A DNA stretch of 64,000 nucleotides from Acidobacteriota bacterium. GTDB lineage: Bacteria > Acidobacteriota > Vicinamibacteria > Vicinamibacterales > UBA2999. The notes beneath the pieces are model-generated. The model had not been told where the DNA came from, made no database searches, and worked only from the letters and a program-made list of their open reading frames with translations. The stretch covers positions 32,764-96,763 of the forward strand of contig CAUJDN010000051.1 of the NCBI GenBank assembly GCA_963169195.1, in the 5' to 3' direction. Shown here piece by piece: positions 49,613 through 57,852 of this stretch. The first letter of the stretch is position 1; every line of letters begins with the position of its first letter. The translations under genes were made by a program, and so were the position numbers.

Positions 49613-50340
49613 AGTTCCCAGAGCTTGGCGAGCTTCAATCCGACGTACCGCGCGTTCATCGCCGAGACGATGAGCCCGGGCACGCCGTCGCGAAAGCCGC
49701 CGCGCAGGAGGTAGTTGCGAAGGAAGGCCGCTGGAGGGTGCGTGGCCAGATCCCACCATCCGGCGCGTCGCCCGTCCTCGAACATCTGCCGAGCGGCCAG
49801 CGTCGTGTAGCGGTCCATGGTCTGGATGTGGTGCGACACATCCCGGTAGGGGTAGTGCAGGATCTCGCCCGAGAGCCGGCCCACCGGGCCGTCTGCCTTC
49901 ACCGATTCGTGGACGTGCCGGCCGGTCCACCTGGCCCGTCGGCGATCGTAGAGCCGCAGCTGGAAGTCGGGATACCAGTCCGTGGAGCGGAGCCAGCGCC
50001 CGAGGTGGAACGTCACGCGCGGGACACGGTACCCCGCAGTCGGCCCGGCATCAAGGGCACGCATCTCCTCGGCCAGCGCCGGAGAAATCCGCTCGTCGGC
50101 GTCGAGCGACACGATCCAGTCGTGACTGGCCTGCTCGGCCGCGAAGTTCTTCTGCGCCACGTATCCCGGCCATGGACGCACGAACACCTTGTCCGTGTAC
50201 TTCCGCGCGATGGCCACCGTGTCGTCGGTGCTCTGGCTGTCGACGACGATGATCTCGTCGGCGAAGGAGAGAGAGACGAGGGCCGCCTCGATGTTGACGG
50301 CCTCGTTGAAGGTGATGATGGTGGCCGTGACGCCTGTCAC
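49549..50340 (-). CDS. GT2-family glycosyltransferase (WaaE/KdtX-like)
   Basis: A 263-residue GT-A glycosyltransferase: TATIITFNEAVNIEAAL, DEIIVVDSQSTDDTVAIARKY, AQKNFAAEQASHDWIVSLDADERI (the DAD metal motif), then RLYDRRRARWTGRHVHES. It resembles lipopolysaccharide-core beta-1,4-glucosyltransferases of the WaaE/KdtX group; the exact sugar is uncertain. The start is GTG 50340, 7 bases behind TAGACT (50353-50348). A 12-copy octamer array separates it from the tolC-like gene upstream. Confidence 0.9.
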   Translation of the reverse strand: MTGVTATIITFNEAVNIEAALVSLSFADEIIVVDSQSTDDTVAIARKYTDKVFVRPWPGYVAQKNFAAEQASHDWIVSLDADERISPALAEEMRALDAGPTAGYRVPRVTFHLGRWLRSTDWYPDFQLRLYDRRRARWTGRHVHESVKADGPVGRLSGEILHYPYRDVSHHIQTMDRYTTLAARQMFEDGRRAGWWDLATHPPAAFLRNYLLRGGFRDGVPGLIVSAMNARYVGLKLAKLWELCSASTSTPPGPGAADSSRRS

Positions 50341-50366
50341 GGCCTAGAGTCTAGCAGGGCTACCCT

Positions 50367-50462
50367 GGGTTCTGGGGTTCTGGGGTTCTGGAGTTCTGGG
50401 GTTCTGGGGTTCTGGGGTTCTGGGGTTCTGGGGTTCTGGGGTTCTGGGGTTCTCAGGTTCTC
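50367..50462. repeat. Array of twelve GGGTTCTG octamers
   Basis: Twelve tandem 8-base units with three variants: GAGTTCTG in position 4, and GGGTTCTC and AGGTTCTC at the right end. They fill the gap between the tolC-like stop and the GT2 promoter. This is the longest of the short-unit arrays in the window. Confidence 0.93.
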
Positions 50463-50473
50463 GGGGGCCCCGA

Positions 50474-52117
50474 TCACTGCTGGCGGCTGGTGGTCGTCGT
50501 GCCCGTGGAAGTGGTGAGGCTGGCGGTCGAGACGCCGGAGACGCCGCCCGTGCCGACGATGGGCGCTTCCTGGGCTGTCTCGTAGTCCACGACGGACTTG
50601 TTGTAGTCGAGCAGTGCCTGCAGCTCGTTGTTGCGGGCCTGGTTCAGGTCTCGCTGCGCCTGGAACACGAGGAAGCTGGTGGTCATGCCGGCCTGGAACT
50701 TCTTCTCCTCCGCCTCCAGCCGGCGTTCCGCCAGGACGCGCGAGGCGCGCGTCGCCTCGACGCGCTTGGCGTTGGTCTGCACCTGGCGGGCGTAGTCGCG
50801 GATCTGGGTGGCGACCTGGAGCTCCTGGCTCTGGAGCTGCCGCCGCGACTGCTGGTCCTGCAGGCGCGCGCGCGCGAGCTGCGCTTCGGCCGTCGCCTGA
50901 CCAATCGGGTAGCTCACCTGCAGCTGGAAGGTCCAGGTCGGGAAATCGCCGCCGAACATCGTCCGCAGGGCGCTGCCATAGCTCGTCTGCGATTCGCCGA
51001 CGATCGGGCCGCCGAAGCCGTCGCGCTCGAGGAACGTCCCGCCGAGCGCCTGCGAGAAGTACGTGACCGACGCGTTCACGTCCGGCTGGACCTGGTTGCG
51101 GAAGTAGCGGATGTTCACGTCGTTCGACTCGAGCTGCTTGCGCGAGGCCACGAGGTCCGTGCGCTTCTGCAGCGCGTTGCTGACGGCTCCGTCCGTGTCC
51201 ACGGTCGCCGGCCGGAACACGACGGCCTCGGTGGGCTGGATGCGGATCTGCCAGAAGTCCGGGGTCGACGGGCTGAAGACCAGCGTGCGCAGCCGGTCCT
51301 CGGCGCGGGAGATCGCGGCCTCGGCCAGGATGACGCTCTCCTCGCGCTGGGCCACCTCCGCCTCCGCCTGCACGATGTCGATCGGCGCCATGGTGCCGAT
51401 TTCGACGCGCGCGCGGTTGTCCTTGAGCGACTGCTGGGCCAGCTCCAGCGACTGCCGCTGCACGTTCAGGTTGCCAATGGCGTACATCAGGTCGTAGTAC
51501 GCGTTCTTCACGCTCCGTGCGGTCAGCGCGATGGACTGCTGCAGCTGCACGTCCGAGATCTCGCGGTTCTTCTGGCTCACCAGGAGCTGCTGGCGCGTGC
51601 CGTCGATGCGGAAGTTGCGCAGCAGCGGCTGTGTGAAGTTCAGGGAGATGTTCGGGTTCAGCTGCGGGTTGAAGTTCGTGAAGATGTTGTTCGTCGTGTT
51701 GCGGATGGTGTTGAAGCTCACGGTGTACGTGCCGCCCCACCGCGTGAGTGCGCCCACCCCGAAGTCCACGTTGGTGCGCGTGTTGGTGATGGACGTGGCG
51801 CCGCCGGCCAGCTGGTTCGCGGGCGGCTGCGTCTGGTCGTTCACGCCGAAGTTGGTCTGGAACGTCGGCGTGTAGTTCGTGCGGGCCTGCGCGATGCTCA
51901 GGTCCTGGACCTGCGGGTTGATGCGCTCCACCTGGAGGTCGAGGTTGTTCTCGAGCGCCAGCGCCACCGCCTCGTCGATGCTGACGGATCGGACCTGCCC
52001 AGTGGCGGCCGGTCCTGTCTGCGCGCGGACAGTCGTGACTTCGAAAACGGACACGCCGGCCAGGCTGAGCACGGCCACCAGGACCGCCTTCGGACGAAAA
52101 CCCTTCAGAACACGCAT
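50474..52117 (-). CDS. TolC-family outer-membrane efflux protein
   Basis: A 547-residue protein with a signal peptide (about 1-32, VLVAVLSLAGVSVFEVTTVRAQ) and OEP repeats. SIDEAVALALENNLDLQVERINPQVQDLSIAQARTNYTP and AVSNALQKRTDLVASRKQLESNDVNI are the paired coiled-coil entries typical of TolC. It would form the outer-membrane duct of an RND or ABC efflux or type I export system. The inner-membrane partners are not in the window. ATG 52117 or GTG 52120 fit the GGAG ribosome site better than ATG 52147. A Thr/Ser-rich tail ends the protein. Confidence 0.92.
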   Translation of the reverse strand: MRVLKGFRPKAVLVAVLSLAGVSVFEVTTVRAQTGPAATGQVRSVSIDEAVALALENNLDLQVERINPQVQDLSIAQARTNYTPTFQTNFGVNDQTQPPANQLAGGATSITNTRTNVDFGVGALTRWGGTYTVSFNTIRNTTNNIFTNFNPQLNPNISLNFTQPLLRNFRIDGTRQQLLVSQKNREISDVQLQQSIALTARSVKNAYYDLMYAIGNLNVQRQSLELAQQSLKDNRARVEIGTMAPIDIVQAEAEVAQREESVILAEAAISRAEDRLRTLVFSPSTPDFWQIRIQPTEAVVFRPATVDTDGAVSNALQKRTDLVASRKQLESNDVNIRYFRNQVQPDVNASVTYFSQALGGTFLERDGFGGPIVGESQTSYGSALRTMFGGDFPTWTFQLQVSYPIGQATAEAQLARARLQDQQSRRQLQSQELQVATQIRDYARQVQTNAKRVEATRASRVLAERRLEAEEKKFQAGMTTSFLVFQAQRDLNQARNNELQALLDYNKSVVDYETAQEAPIVGTGGVSGVSTASLTTSTGTTTTSRQQ

Positions 52118-52264
52118 CACCGTTGCGACTCCGTGAGAAAGAGGCACTGACCGGACGGCCCTGACCGGACCGGCGACAGCAAGAAAGGTGCCGCGCGGGC
52201 GGCCCGGACCCTGCCCCGTTATAGACGTCGAGGCCGGGGCAGGGGTTCAGCCGGTGGCCCTCGC

Positions 52265-52270
52265 TATACT
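52265..52270 (+). promoter_or_regulatory. -10 element TATACT of pyrE
   Basis: TATACT ends 8 bases before the pyrE ATG, again predicting a transcript with almost no leader. No PyrR-like hairpin is visible here. Confidence 0.55.
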
Positions 52271-52278
52271 ACCGGTCA

Positions 52279-52866
52279 ATGGCCGAAGCCGACCTGTTGT
52301 CACTGTTCCGCCGCTCGGGAGCCCTGCTCGAGGGCCATTTCCGCCTGTCGTCCGGGTTGCACAGCCCGGGCTACCTGCAGTGCGCGCGGGTGCTGATGCA
52401 CCCGCGCGATGCCGAGGCCCTCGGCAGGGCCCTGGGCGAGCGGGTGCGCGCGCTTGGCGCCACCCACGTCCTCTCGCCTGCGCTGGGCGGCATCGTCATC
52501 GGCCAGGAAGTGGCCAGGGCCCTGGACCTGCCCGCCCTGTTCGCCGAGCGCGTGGACGGCACGCTGACGCTGCGTCGGGGCTTCGCGCTCGAACCATCGG
52601 ATCGCGTGCTCGTCGTCGAGGATGTTGTCACCACGGGCGGCTCCACACGGGAGACCATGCAGGTGGCCCGCGCCGCGGGGGCCACGATCGTCGGGGCCTG
52701 CGCCATCGTCGACAGGAGCGGCGGCAACGCCGGGCTCGACGTGCCGTTCCATGCACTCCTGCCGATGACGCTGCCCACCTACCAGCCCGAGGCCTGCCCG
52801 CTCTGCGCGCAGGGCGTGGAAGTGGTCAAGCCGGGCTCGCGCCCGGGGGCGGCCGGGAAGCGCTGA
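52279..52866 (+). CDS. pyrE: Orotate phosphoribosyltransferase
   Basis: Joins orotate and PRPP to form OMP, the step between PyrD and PyrF. The 195-residue protein has GHFRLSSGLHSPGYLQCARVL, the PRPP motif VLVVEDVVTTGGSTRE, and SPALGGIVIGQEVARAL. Two extra cysteines close the protein (ACPLCAQG), as in the long OPRTs of some bacteria. It lies about 11 kb from the pyrR-B-C operon, followed 3 bases later by truA. Confidence 0.95.
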   Translation: MAEADLLSLFRRSGALLEGHFRLSSGLHSPGYLQCARVLMHPRDAEALGRALGERVRALGATHVLSPALGGIVIGQEVARALDLPALFAERVDGTLTLRRGFALEPSDRVLVVEDVVTTGGSTRETMQVARAAGATIVGACAIVDRSGGNAGLDVPFHALLPMTLPTYQPEACPLCAQGVEVVKPGSRPGAAGKR

Positions 52867-52868
52867 CC

Positions 52869-53633
52869 GTGTCGGGCGAGGGTGAGGCCGGGCGGACCAT
52901 CCGGTTGACGCTGGCGTACGAGGGAACCGACTTTGCCGGCTGGCAGCGCCAGCCCGGCGAGCGCACGATCCAGGCCGCCGTCGAGGATGCCCTGGCCACC
53001 ATCGACGAGCGCCCCGTCGGCGTCGTGGCCGCGGGCCGGACCGACGCCGGCGTCCACGCGCTGGCGCAGGTCGCAAGCGCCAGGGTCGTGAACCAGCTGC
53101 CGCCGGCGGTGCTGCTGCGGGCCATCAACGTGCGGCTGCCCCCGGACGTCCGGGTGACGGCGATCGCCGACGCGCCGCCCCGGTTCAATGCGCGCCACGA
53201 CGCACGCGCGAAGGTCTACCAGTACACCATGGCGGTTGGCGACGACCCGGGGCCGTTCGTTCGGCGTGTGGTCTGGCACGTCCCTGGCCGTCTCGACGTG
53301 CCGGCGATGGCCCGCGCGGCCTCGTTGCTCGTGGGCGAGCACGACTTCGCGGCCTTCCAGGCCGCGGGAGGCGACGTGAAGACGTCGGTACGCCGACTGC
53401 TCGCCTCGGCACTCGTGGACGCTCCCGGCCCGCCGCGCTACGTGCGCTACACCGCGACCGGCACTGGCTTTCTCCGCCACATGGTCCGCAACATCGTGGG
53501 CACGCTGGCGGACATCGGCCGGCACCGCTGGCCCGCCGAGGACATCCTCGACATCCTGGCGTCCCGGAGTCGCCACCGCGCCGGCGTCACCGCCCCCCCG
53601 CAGGGGTTGGTGCTCGCGAAGGTCATTTACTAG
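52869..53633 (+). CDS. truA: tRNA pseudouridine(38-40) synthase
   Basis: Pseudouridylates positions 38-40 of the tRNA anticodon arm. The 254-residue protein has LTLAYEGTDFAGWQRQPGERTIQ, the catalytic Asp in AAGRTDAGVHALAQ, NARHDARAKVYQY and FLRHMVRNIVGTL. All are standard TruA elements. GTG 52869 lies 2 bases after the pyrE stop, so the two are probably co-transcribed. The gap after it (53634-53723) holds GCGGGTGCGG/GCACC-type low complexity. Confidence 0.95.
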   Translation: MSGEGEAGRTIRLTLAYEGTDFAGWQRQPGERTIQAAVEDALATIDERPVGVVAAGRTDAGVHALAQVASARVVNQLPPAVLLRAINVRLPPDVRVTAIADAPPRFNARHDARAKVYQYTMAVGDDPGPFVRRVVWHVPGRLDVPAMARAASLLVGEHDFAAFQAAGGDVKTSVRRLLASALVDAPGPPRYVRYTATGTGFLRHMVRNIVGTLADIGRHRWPAEDILDILASRSRHRAGVTAPPQGLVLAKVIY

Positions 53634-53723
53634 TGCGGGCGGGTGCGGACAGGTGCGAAAGCGGGCAGATGCGGGGTTCGGGCGGCCGCCGGCGGTCCGA
53701 CGCACCTGCCCGCACCCCGGATG

Positions 53724-53729
53724 TACAAT
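53724..53729 (+). promoter_or_regulatory. -10 element TACAAT of the uppS-cdsA-dxr-rseP operon
   Basis: TACAAT lies 14 bases before the uppS ATG, so the leader would be about 7-8 bases. No clear -35 is visible. Confidence 0.45.
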
Positions 53730-53743
53730 CAACCCCTGACCCC

Positions 53744-54532
53744 ATGTCGCTCGACCAGTTGATGGCGTGGATCCCTGCCGGGTCGCCGGACCTCGATCTG
53801 GCCCGCCGGATTCAGCCCGACCGCCTGCCTCAGCACGTGGCCATCATCATGGATGGCAACGGCCGCTGGGCCGGCAGGCGCCACCTGCCGCGCGTCGAAG
53901 GTCACCGTGCCGGCATCCAGTCCGTGCGCGAAGTGCTCGAGACCTCGGCGCGGCTGGGGCTCGAGGTCCTGACGCTCTACGCGTTCTCGATGGAGAACTG
54001 GAAGCGCCCGGCCACCGAGGTCGGGACGCTGATGATGCTCCTCAAGCGTTACCTGCGCTCCGAACTGACGACGCTGCTCGAGAACAACATCCGCTTCCAC
54101 GTCATCGGCCGTCCTGAGGGTCTTGCGCCCGATGTTCGCGCCGAACTCGAGGACGCCGCGTGCCAGACCTCGGGAAACACCGGGCTGCTGTTCAACATCG
54201 CGCTCAACTACGGGGGCCGTGCGGAGATCGTGGACGCGGCGCGCGCGGCGATGGCGTCGGGCATGGCGCCCGAGGACCTGGACGAGGAAGGCTTCGCGCG
54301 ATACCTCTACACCGGCGGGCAGCCCGACCCCGACCTGCTCATCCGGACGAGCGGCGAGATGCGGGTCAGCAATTTCCTGCTCTGGCAGATCGCGTACGCG
54401 GAAATCTACGTCACCGACACCCTGTGGCCCGACTTCCGGCGCCGCGATCTGCTGGACGCCATCGTTGCATACCAGAAGCGCGATCGACGGTACGGCGGTA
54501 TCGCGCCGCCCGTCGCCGCGGGCGTGAAGTAG
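53744..54532 (+). CDS. uppS: Undecaprenyl (isoprenyl) diphosphate synthase
   Basis: Builds the C55 lipid carrier for peptidoglycan and surface polysaccharides. The 262-residue protein has HVAIIMDGNGRWAGRRHLPRVEGH, LTLYAFSMENWKRP, LLFNIALNYGGRAEIVDAAR and DLLIRTSGEMRVSNFLLWQIAYAEIYVTDTLWPDF. All family signature regions are intact. It opens the conserved uppS-cdsA-dxr-rseP run. Confidence 0.97.
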   Translation: MSLDQLMAWIPAGSPDLDLARRIQPDRLPQHVAIIMDGNGRWAGRRHLPRVEGHRAGIQSVREVLETSARLGLEVLTLYAFSMENWKRPATEVGTLMMLLKRYLRSELTTLLENNIRFHVIGRPEGLAPDVRAELEDAACQTSGNTGLLFNIALNYGGRAEIVDAARAAMASGMAPEDLDEEGFARYLYTGGQPDPDLLIRTSGEMRVSNFLLWQIAYAEIYVTDTLWPDFRRRDLLDAIVAYQKRDRRYGGIAPPVAAGVK

Positions 54533-54545
54533 CGCGACTCCTCCC

Positions 54546-55322
54546 ATGACCCGAGTGCTGAGCGGCGTGGCCATGGCCGCCCTGGCCCTGGCCCTGGTGT
54601 GGCTGCTCACGCCCGAGGCGCTGCTGGGCGTGACGCTGGTGCTGGCGGCGCTGGCTTTCACGGAGTACTTCCGCATCGTCGAGGCGATTGGGGCGCGGGT
54701 GCCGAAGTGGACCACGCTGCTGGCCACGCTGGGCGCCAGTGCGATGGTGCCGTTCCCCTGGGTGTCGGTCGAGGTCATCATCGTCGTCGGCCTCATCGGC
54801 ACGGCGGCCAGCGTGCTGCTGTCGGACCGCGTGGGCCCGGCCACGCTGCTCGACACGGCGGCCGCGGTACTGGCGCCCGTCTACATCGGACTGCCGCTCG
54901 GGTCGCTGGTGGCCATCCACGCCGTGGCCGGCCGCGAGGCCGTGCTGGTGCTGATGGGCACCGTGGCCGTGAGCGACACCGCGCAGTTCTACACCGGCCG
55001 CCTGTTCGGGCGGACGCCGCTCTCGCCGCGGCGCAGCCCGAAGAAGACGATCGAAGGCGCGGTTGGCGGCTTCCTCGTCGCGCCGGCTGCGCTCATCCTG
55101 GCGGGCACGGCCTGGCTGCCGGGGATGAGCCCGCTCAGCCTCGGCCTGCTCGGTGTCCTGATCGTCGTGGCGGGCATCATCGGCGACCTCTTCGAATCGA
55201 TGCTGAAGCGGGCCGCGGACCTCAAGGACAGCAGCCACCTGATTCCCGGCCACGGTGGCGTGCTCGATCGGATTGACGCGCTGCTCTTTGCCGCGCCGGT
55301 GTTCTACTTCTTCATCCGATGA
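54546..55322 (+). CDS. cdsA: Phosphatidate cytidylyltransferase
   Basis: Makes CDP-diacylglycerol for phospholipid synthesis. A 258-residue inner-membrane protein with about seven hydrophobic helices and the CdsA signature running from SDTAQFYTGRLFGRTPLSP through KKTIEGAVGG to GDLFESMLKRAADLKDSSHLIPGHGG and LDRIDALLFAAP. It starts 13 bases after uppS and overlaps dxr by 4 bases (ATGA). Confidence 0.95.
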   Translation: MTRVLSGVAMAALALALVWLLTPEALLGVTLVLAALAFTEYFRIVEAIGARVPKWTTLLATLGASAMVPFPWVSVEVIIVVGLIGTAASVLLSDRVGPATLLDTAAAVLAPVYIGLPLGSLVAIHAVAGREAVLVLMGTVAVSDTAQFYTGRLFGRTPLSPRRSPKKTIEGAVGGFLVAPAALILAGTAWLPGMSPLSLGLLGVLIVVAGIIGDLFESMLKRAADLKDSSHLIPGHGGVLDRIDALLFAAPVFYFFIR

Positions 55323-56485
55323 CGCGTATCGCCATCCTCGGCTCCACCGGTTCGATCGGCACGAGCGCCCTGTCGGTCGTGGACACCCACGCCGATCGGC
55401 TGCAGGTGGTGGCGCTGGCCGCCGGGAACAACGTCCACGCCTTCGCGCAGCAGGTGCGGAAGTACCGGCCCAGGGTCGTGGCGATGGCCACGCCCGACGG
55501 GCTGCACGCGCTCGAGCAGTCGTGTGAGGTCCCCGCCTCCGCCGGGTCGGGCCCGGAGGGGCTGATTGCGGTGGCCACCTGTGCCGAGGCCGACATCGTC
55601 CTCTGCGCTTCGTCCGGCACGGCCGCGCTGGAGGCGGTGCTCGAGGCCATTGCCTGCGGCAAGACCATTGCGCTGGCCAACAAGGAAGTGCTGGTGATGG
55701 CGGGCGGCCTGGTGATGGAGGCGGCGCGGCGCCAAGGCGTCGCCGTGCTGCCCGTGGACAGCGAGCACAATGCCATCCACCAGTGCCTGCACGGCCGCCA
55801 GCCGGGGGAGGTCCGGCGCCTCGTCCTCACCGCGTCAGGCGGGCCCTTCCGCGGACGCGCCAGGGAGAGCCTGCGGAACGTCACGGCCGCCGACGCGTTG
55901 AGACATCCCACCTGGCAGATGGGACAGAAGATCACCATCGACTCGGCCACGCTGATGAACAAGGGGCTCGAGGTCATCGAAGCGCACTGGCTCTTCGGCG
56001 TGCCCGCATCCCGGATCGACGTCGTCGTGCACCCGCAGTCCATCGTCCACTCGATGGTCGAGCTGAAGGACGGGTCGGTCATCGCGCAGATGGGCATCAC
56101 CGACATGCGCCTGCCCATCCAGTACGCATTCTCCTACCCCGATCGCTGGGACGCGCCCGTGCCCTTCCTCGACCTGGCGCGGATGAGCGCGCTCGAGTTC
56201 CACGAGCCGGCCCGGGACGACTTCCCCTGCCTCGACCTGGCCTACCGGGCGCTCGGCGCGGACCGGAGCCTGCCCATCGTGCTCAACGCGGCCAACGAGG
56301 TCGCGGTGGCGTCTTTTCTCCAGGGACGCCTGGCATTCACGGCGATCCCCGATCTCATTGCCCGGACGATGGATGCGCATCACGCCGGCCCGGCCGACAC
56401 GCTGGCCGAGGTTCGACGCATCGATGCGTGGGCCCGCGAACGGGCCGAGCAGTCCGTCGGGGCGCTACAATCGACGGAGAGGTGA
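55319..56485 (+). CDS. dxr: 1-deoxy-D-xylulose 5-phosphate reductoisomerase
   Basis: Second step of the MEP isoprenoid pathway, supplying UppS. The 388-residue protein has the NADPH motif ILGSTGSIGTSAL, IALANKEVLVMAG, the metal-binding VDSEHNAIHQCL, LTASGGPFRG, HPTWQMGQKITIDSATLMNKGLEVIEAHWLF and VLNAANEVAVASFL. All active-site segments are present. ATG overlaps cdsA by 4 bases. Confidence 0.97.
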   Translation: MTRIAILGSTGSIGTSALSVVDTHADRLQVVALAAGNNVHAFAQQVRKYRPRVVAMATPDGLHALEQSCEVPASAGSGPEGLIAVATCAEADIVLCASSGTAALEAVLEAIACGKTIALANKEVLVMAGGLVMEAARRQGVAVLPVDSEHNAIHQCLHGRQPGEVRRLVLTASGGPFRGRARESLRNVTAADALRHPTWQMGQKITIDSATLMNKGLEVIEAHWLFGVPASRIDVVVHPQSIVHSMVELKDGSVIAQMGITDMRLPIQYAFSYPDRWDAPVPFLDLARMSALEFHEPARDDFPCLDLAYRALGADRSLPIVLNAANEVAVASFLQGRLAFTAIPDLIARTMDAHHAGPADTLAEVRRIDAWARERAEQSVGALQSTER

Positions 56486-56491
56486 CACCGC

Positions 56492-57829
56492 GTGACCACG
56501 CTGCTGGCTTTCCTGTTCGTACTCGGCGTGCTCGTGTTCGTCCACGAGCTCGGGCACTTCGTGGCGGCACGCTGGAACGGTGTGCGCGTCCTGACGTTCT
56601 CGCTGGGCTTCGGCCCCAAGCTCCTGAAGTTCCGCCGCGGCGACACGGAGTACTGCGTGAGCGCGATTCCGCTCGGCGGCTACGTGAAGATGGCCGGCGA
56701 GAACCCGGAGGACCCGCGATCCGGCCAGCCGGACGAGTTCCTCTCGAAGACGAAGTGGCAGCGTTTCCAGATCCTGATCATGGGGCCCGCGATGAACCTG
56801 GGCCTGGCCGTCATTGTGCTGGCGTTCGTGCTGATGCAGGGCGCGACCATGCCGGCCTACATGAGCAAGCCGCCGCTCGTGGGTGTGGTGCAGGCGGGAT
56901 CCCCCGCGGAGCGGGCCGGGGTGCAGCCGGGGGACATCATCACGCGGCTCGGGTCGGCCGAGGTGGCCACGTGGGAGCAGCTCGAGATGGCCGTCGCGTC
57001 GCGGCCCGAGCGCGAAGTGGAGATGGTGGTCATCCGCGACCGTCGTGAAGAGCGGCTGACGATCCGGCCGGACGTCACCGAGCTGAGGACCAGGAGCGAC
57101 GCGCGCTTCGAAGTGGGGACCATCGGCGTGCTGCCGGACGTCAACCCGAGCATCCGCGCGGTGGTGGCCGGCGAGCCGGCCGAGAAGGCCGGCCTGGCGG
57201 CCGGGGATGTCATCGTCTCGATCAACGGCGAGCGCATGGTGTTCGCCTCGCAGGTTTCCGAGGCGATCTCCAGGCATCCCGAACAGGAAATCCAGATGGT
57301 GGTCCGGCGGGACGGCGTGGAGCAGCGCATCGGCGTCACCCCGGCGCGGCAGGGCGACCTGGGCCGCATCGGCATCAACATCAGTGATGCCGTCGAGTCG
57401 TTCACGCCCGGCCCGCTGCAGGCCGTGGGCATGAGCGTTCAGCGGAACATCGAGATGTCGGGGATGATCTTCCGTACGCTCGGGGATCTGTTCACCGGGG
57501 AGGCCTCGCCCCGCCAGCTGATGGGCCCCGTGGGCATCGCGCAGCTGTCGGGCGAATCGGCCGAGGCGGGCTGGATCGCACTCTTCGGCCTGATGGCATC
57601 GCTCAGCCTGAACCTGGGCCTCTTGAACCTGCTGCCGATCCCGGTGCTGGACGGCGGCCACATCTTCATCATGGCCATCGAGACGCTCGTCCGGCGCGAC
57701 TTCAGCCTCGCCGTGAAGGAGAAGATGCTGTTCGCCGGCTTCGTCGCGCTGATGGCGCTGATGGTGACCGTCATCTACAACGACCTCACCCGCATCGCCT
57801 GGCTGGAACGGCTGATGCCCTGGCGCTAG
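56492..57829 (+). CDS. rseP: RseP/site-2 intramembrane metalloprotease
   Basis: A 445-residue inner-membrane zinc protease that performs regulated intramembrane proteolysis (anti-sigma factor and signal-peptide remnant cleavage in the family). The active site HELGH is in VFVHELGHFVAARW (first helix) and the second metal element is LLPIPVLDGGHI. Two PDZ domains lie in between (about 125-205, VGVVQAGSPAERAGVQPGD; and about 210-290, AVVAGEPAEKAGLAAGD). GTG 56492 follows dxr by 6 bases. Convergent with the cobA-hemD gene, with 23 bases between. Confidence 0.95.
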   Translation: MTTLLAFLFVLGVLVFVHELGHFVAARWNGVRVLTFSLGFGPKLLKFRRGDTEYCVSAIPLGGYVKMAGENPEDPRSGQPDEFLSKTKWQRFQILIMGPAMNLGLAVIVLAFVLMQGATMPAYMSKPPLVGVVQAGSPAERAGVQPGDIITRLGSAEVATWEQLEMAVASRPEREVEMVVIRDRREERLTIRPDVTELRTRSDARFEVGTIGVLPDVNPSIRAVVAGEPAEKAGLAAGDVIVSINGERMVFASQVSEAISRHPEQEIQMVVRRDGVEQRIGVTPARQGDLGRIGINISDAVESFTPGPLQAVGMSVQRNIEMSGMIFRTLGDLFTGEASPRQLMGPVGIAQLSGESAEAGWIALFGLMASLSLNLGLLNLLPIPVLDGGHIFIMAIETLVRRDFSLAVKEKMLFAGFVALMALMVTVIYNDLTRIAWLERLMPWR

Positions 57830-57852
57830 CCGCGTCCGGCCGCGCGTACCGC

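Noticed and set aside
50367..50462. Possible CRISPR array
   Set aside because: The units are contiguous octamers without spacers, and no cas genes are present.
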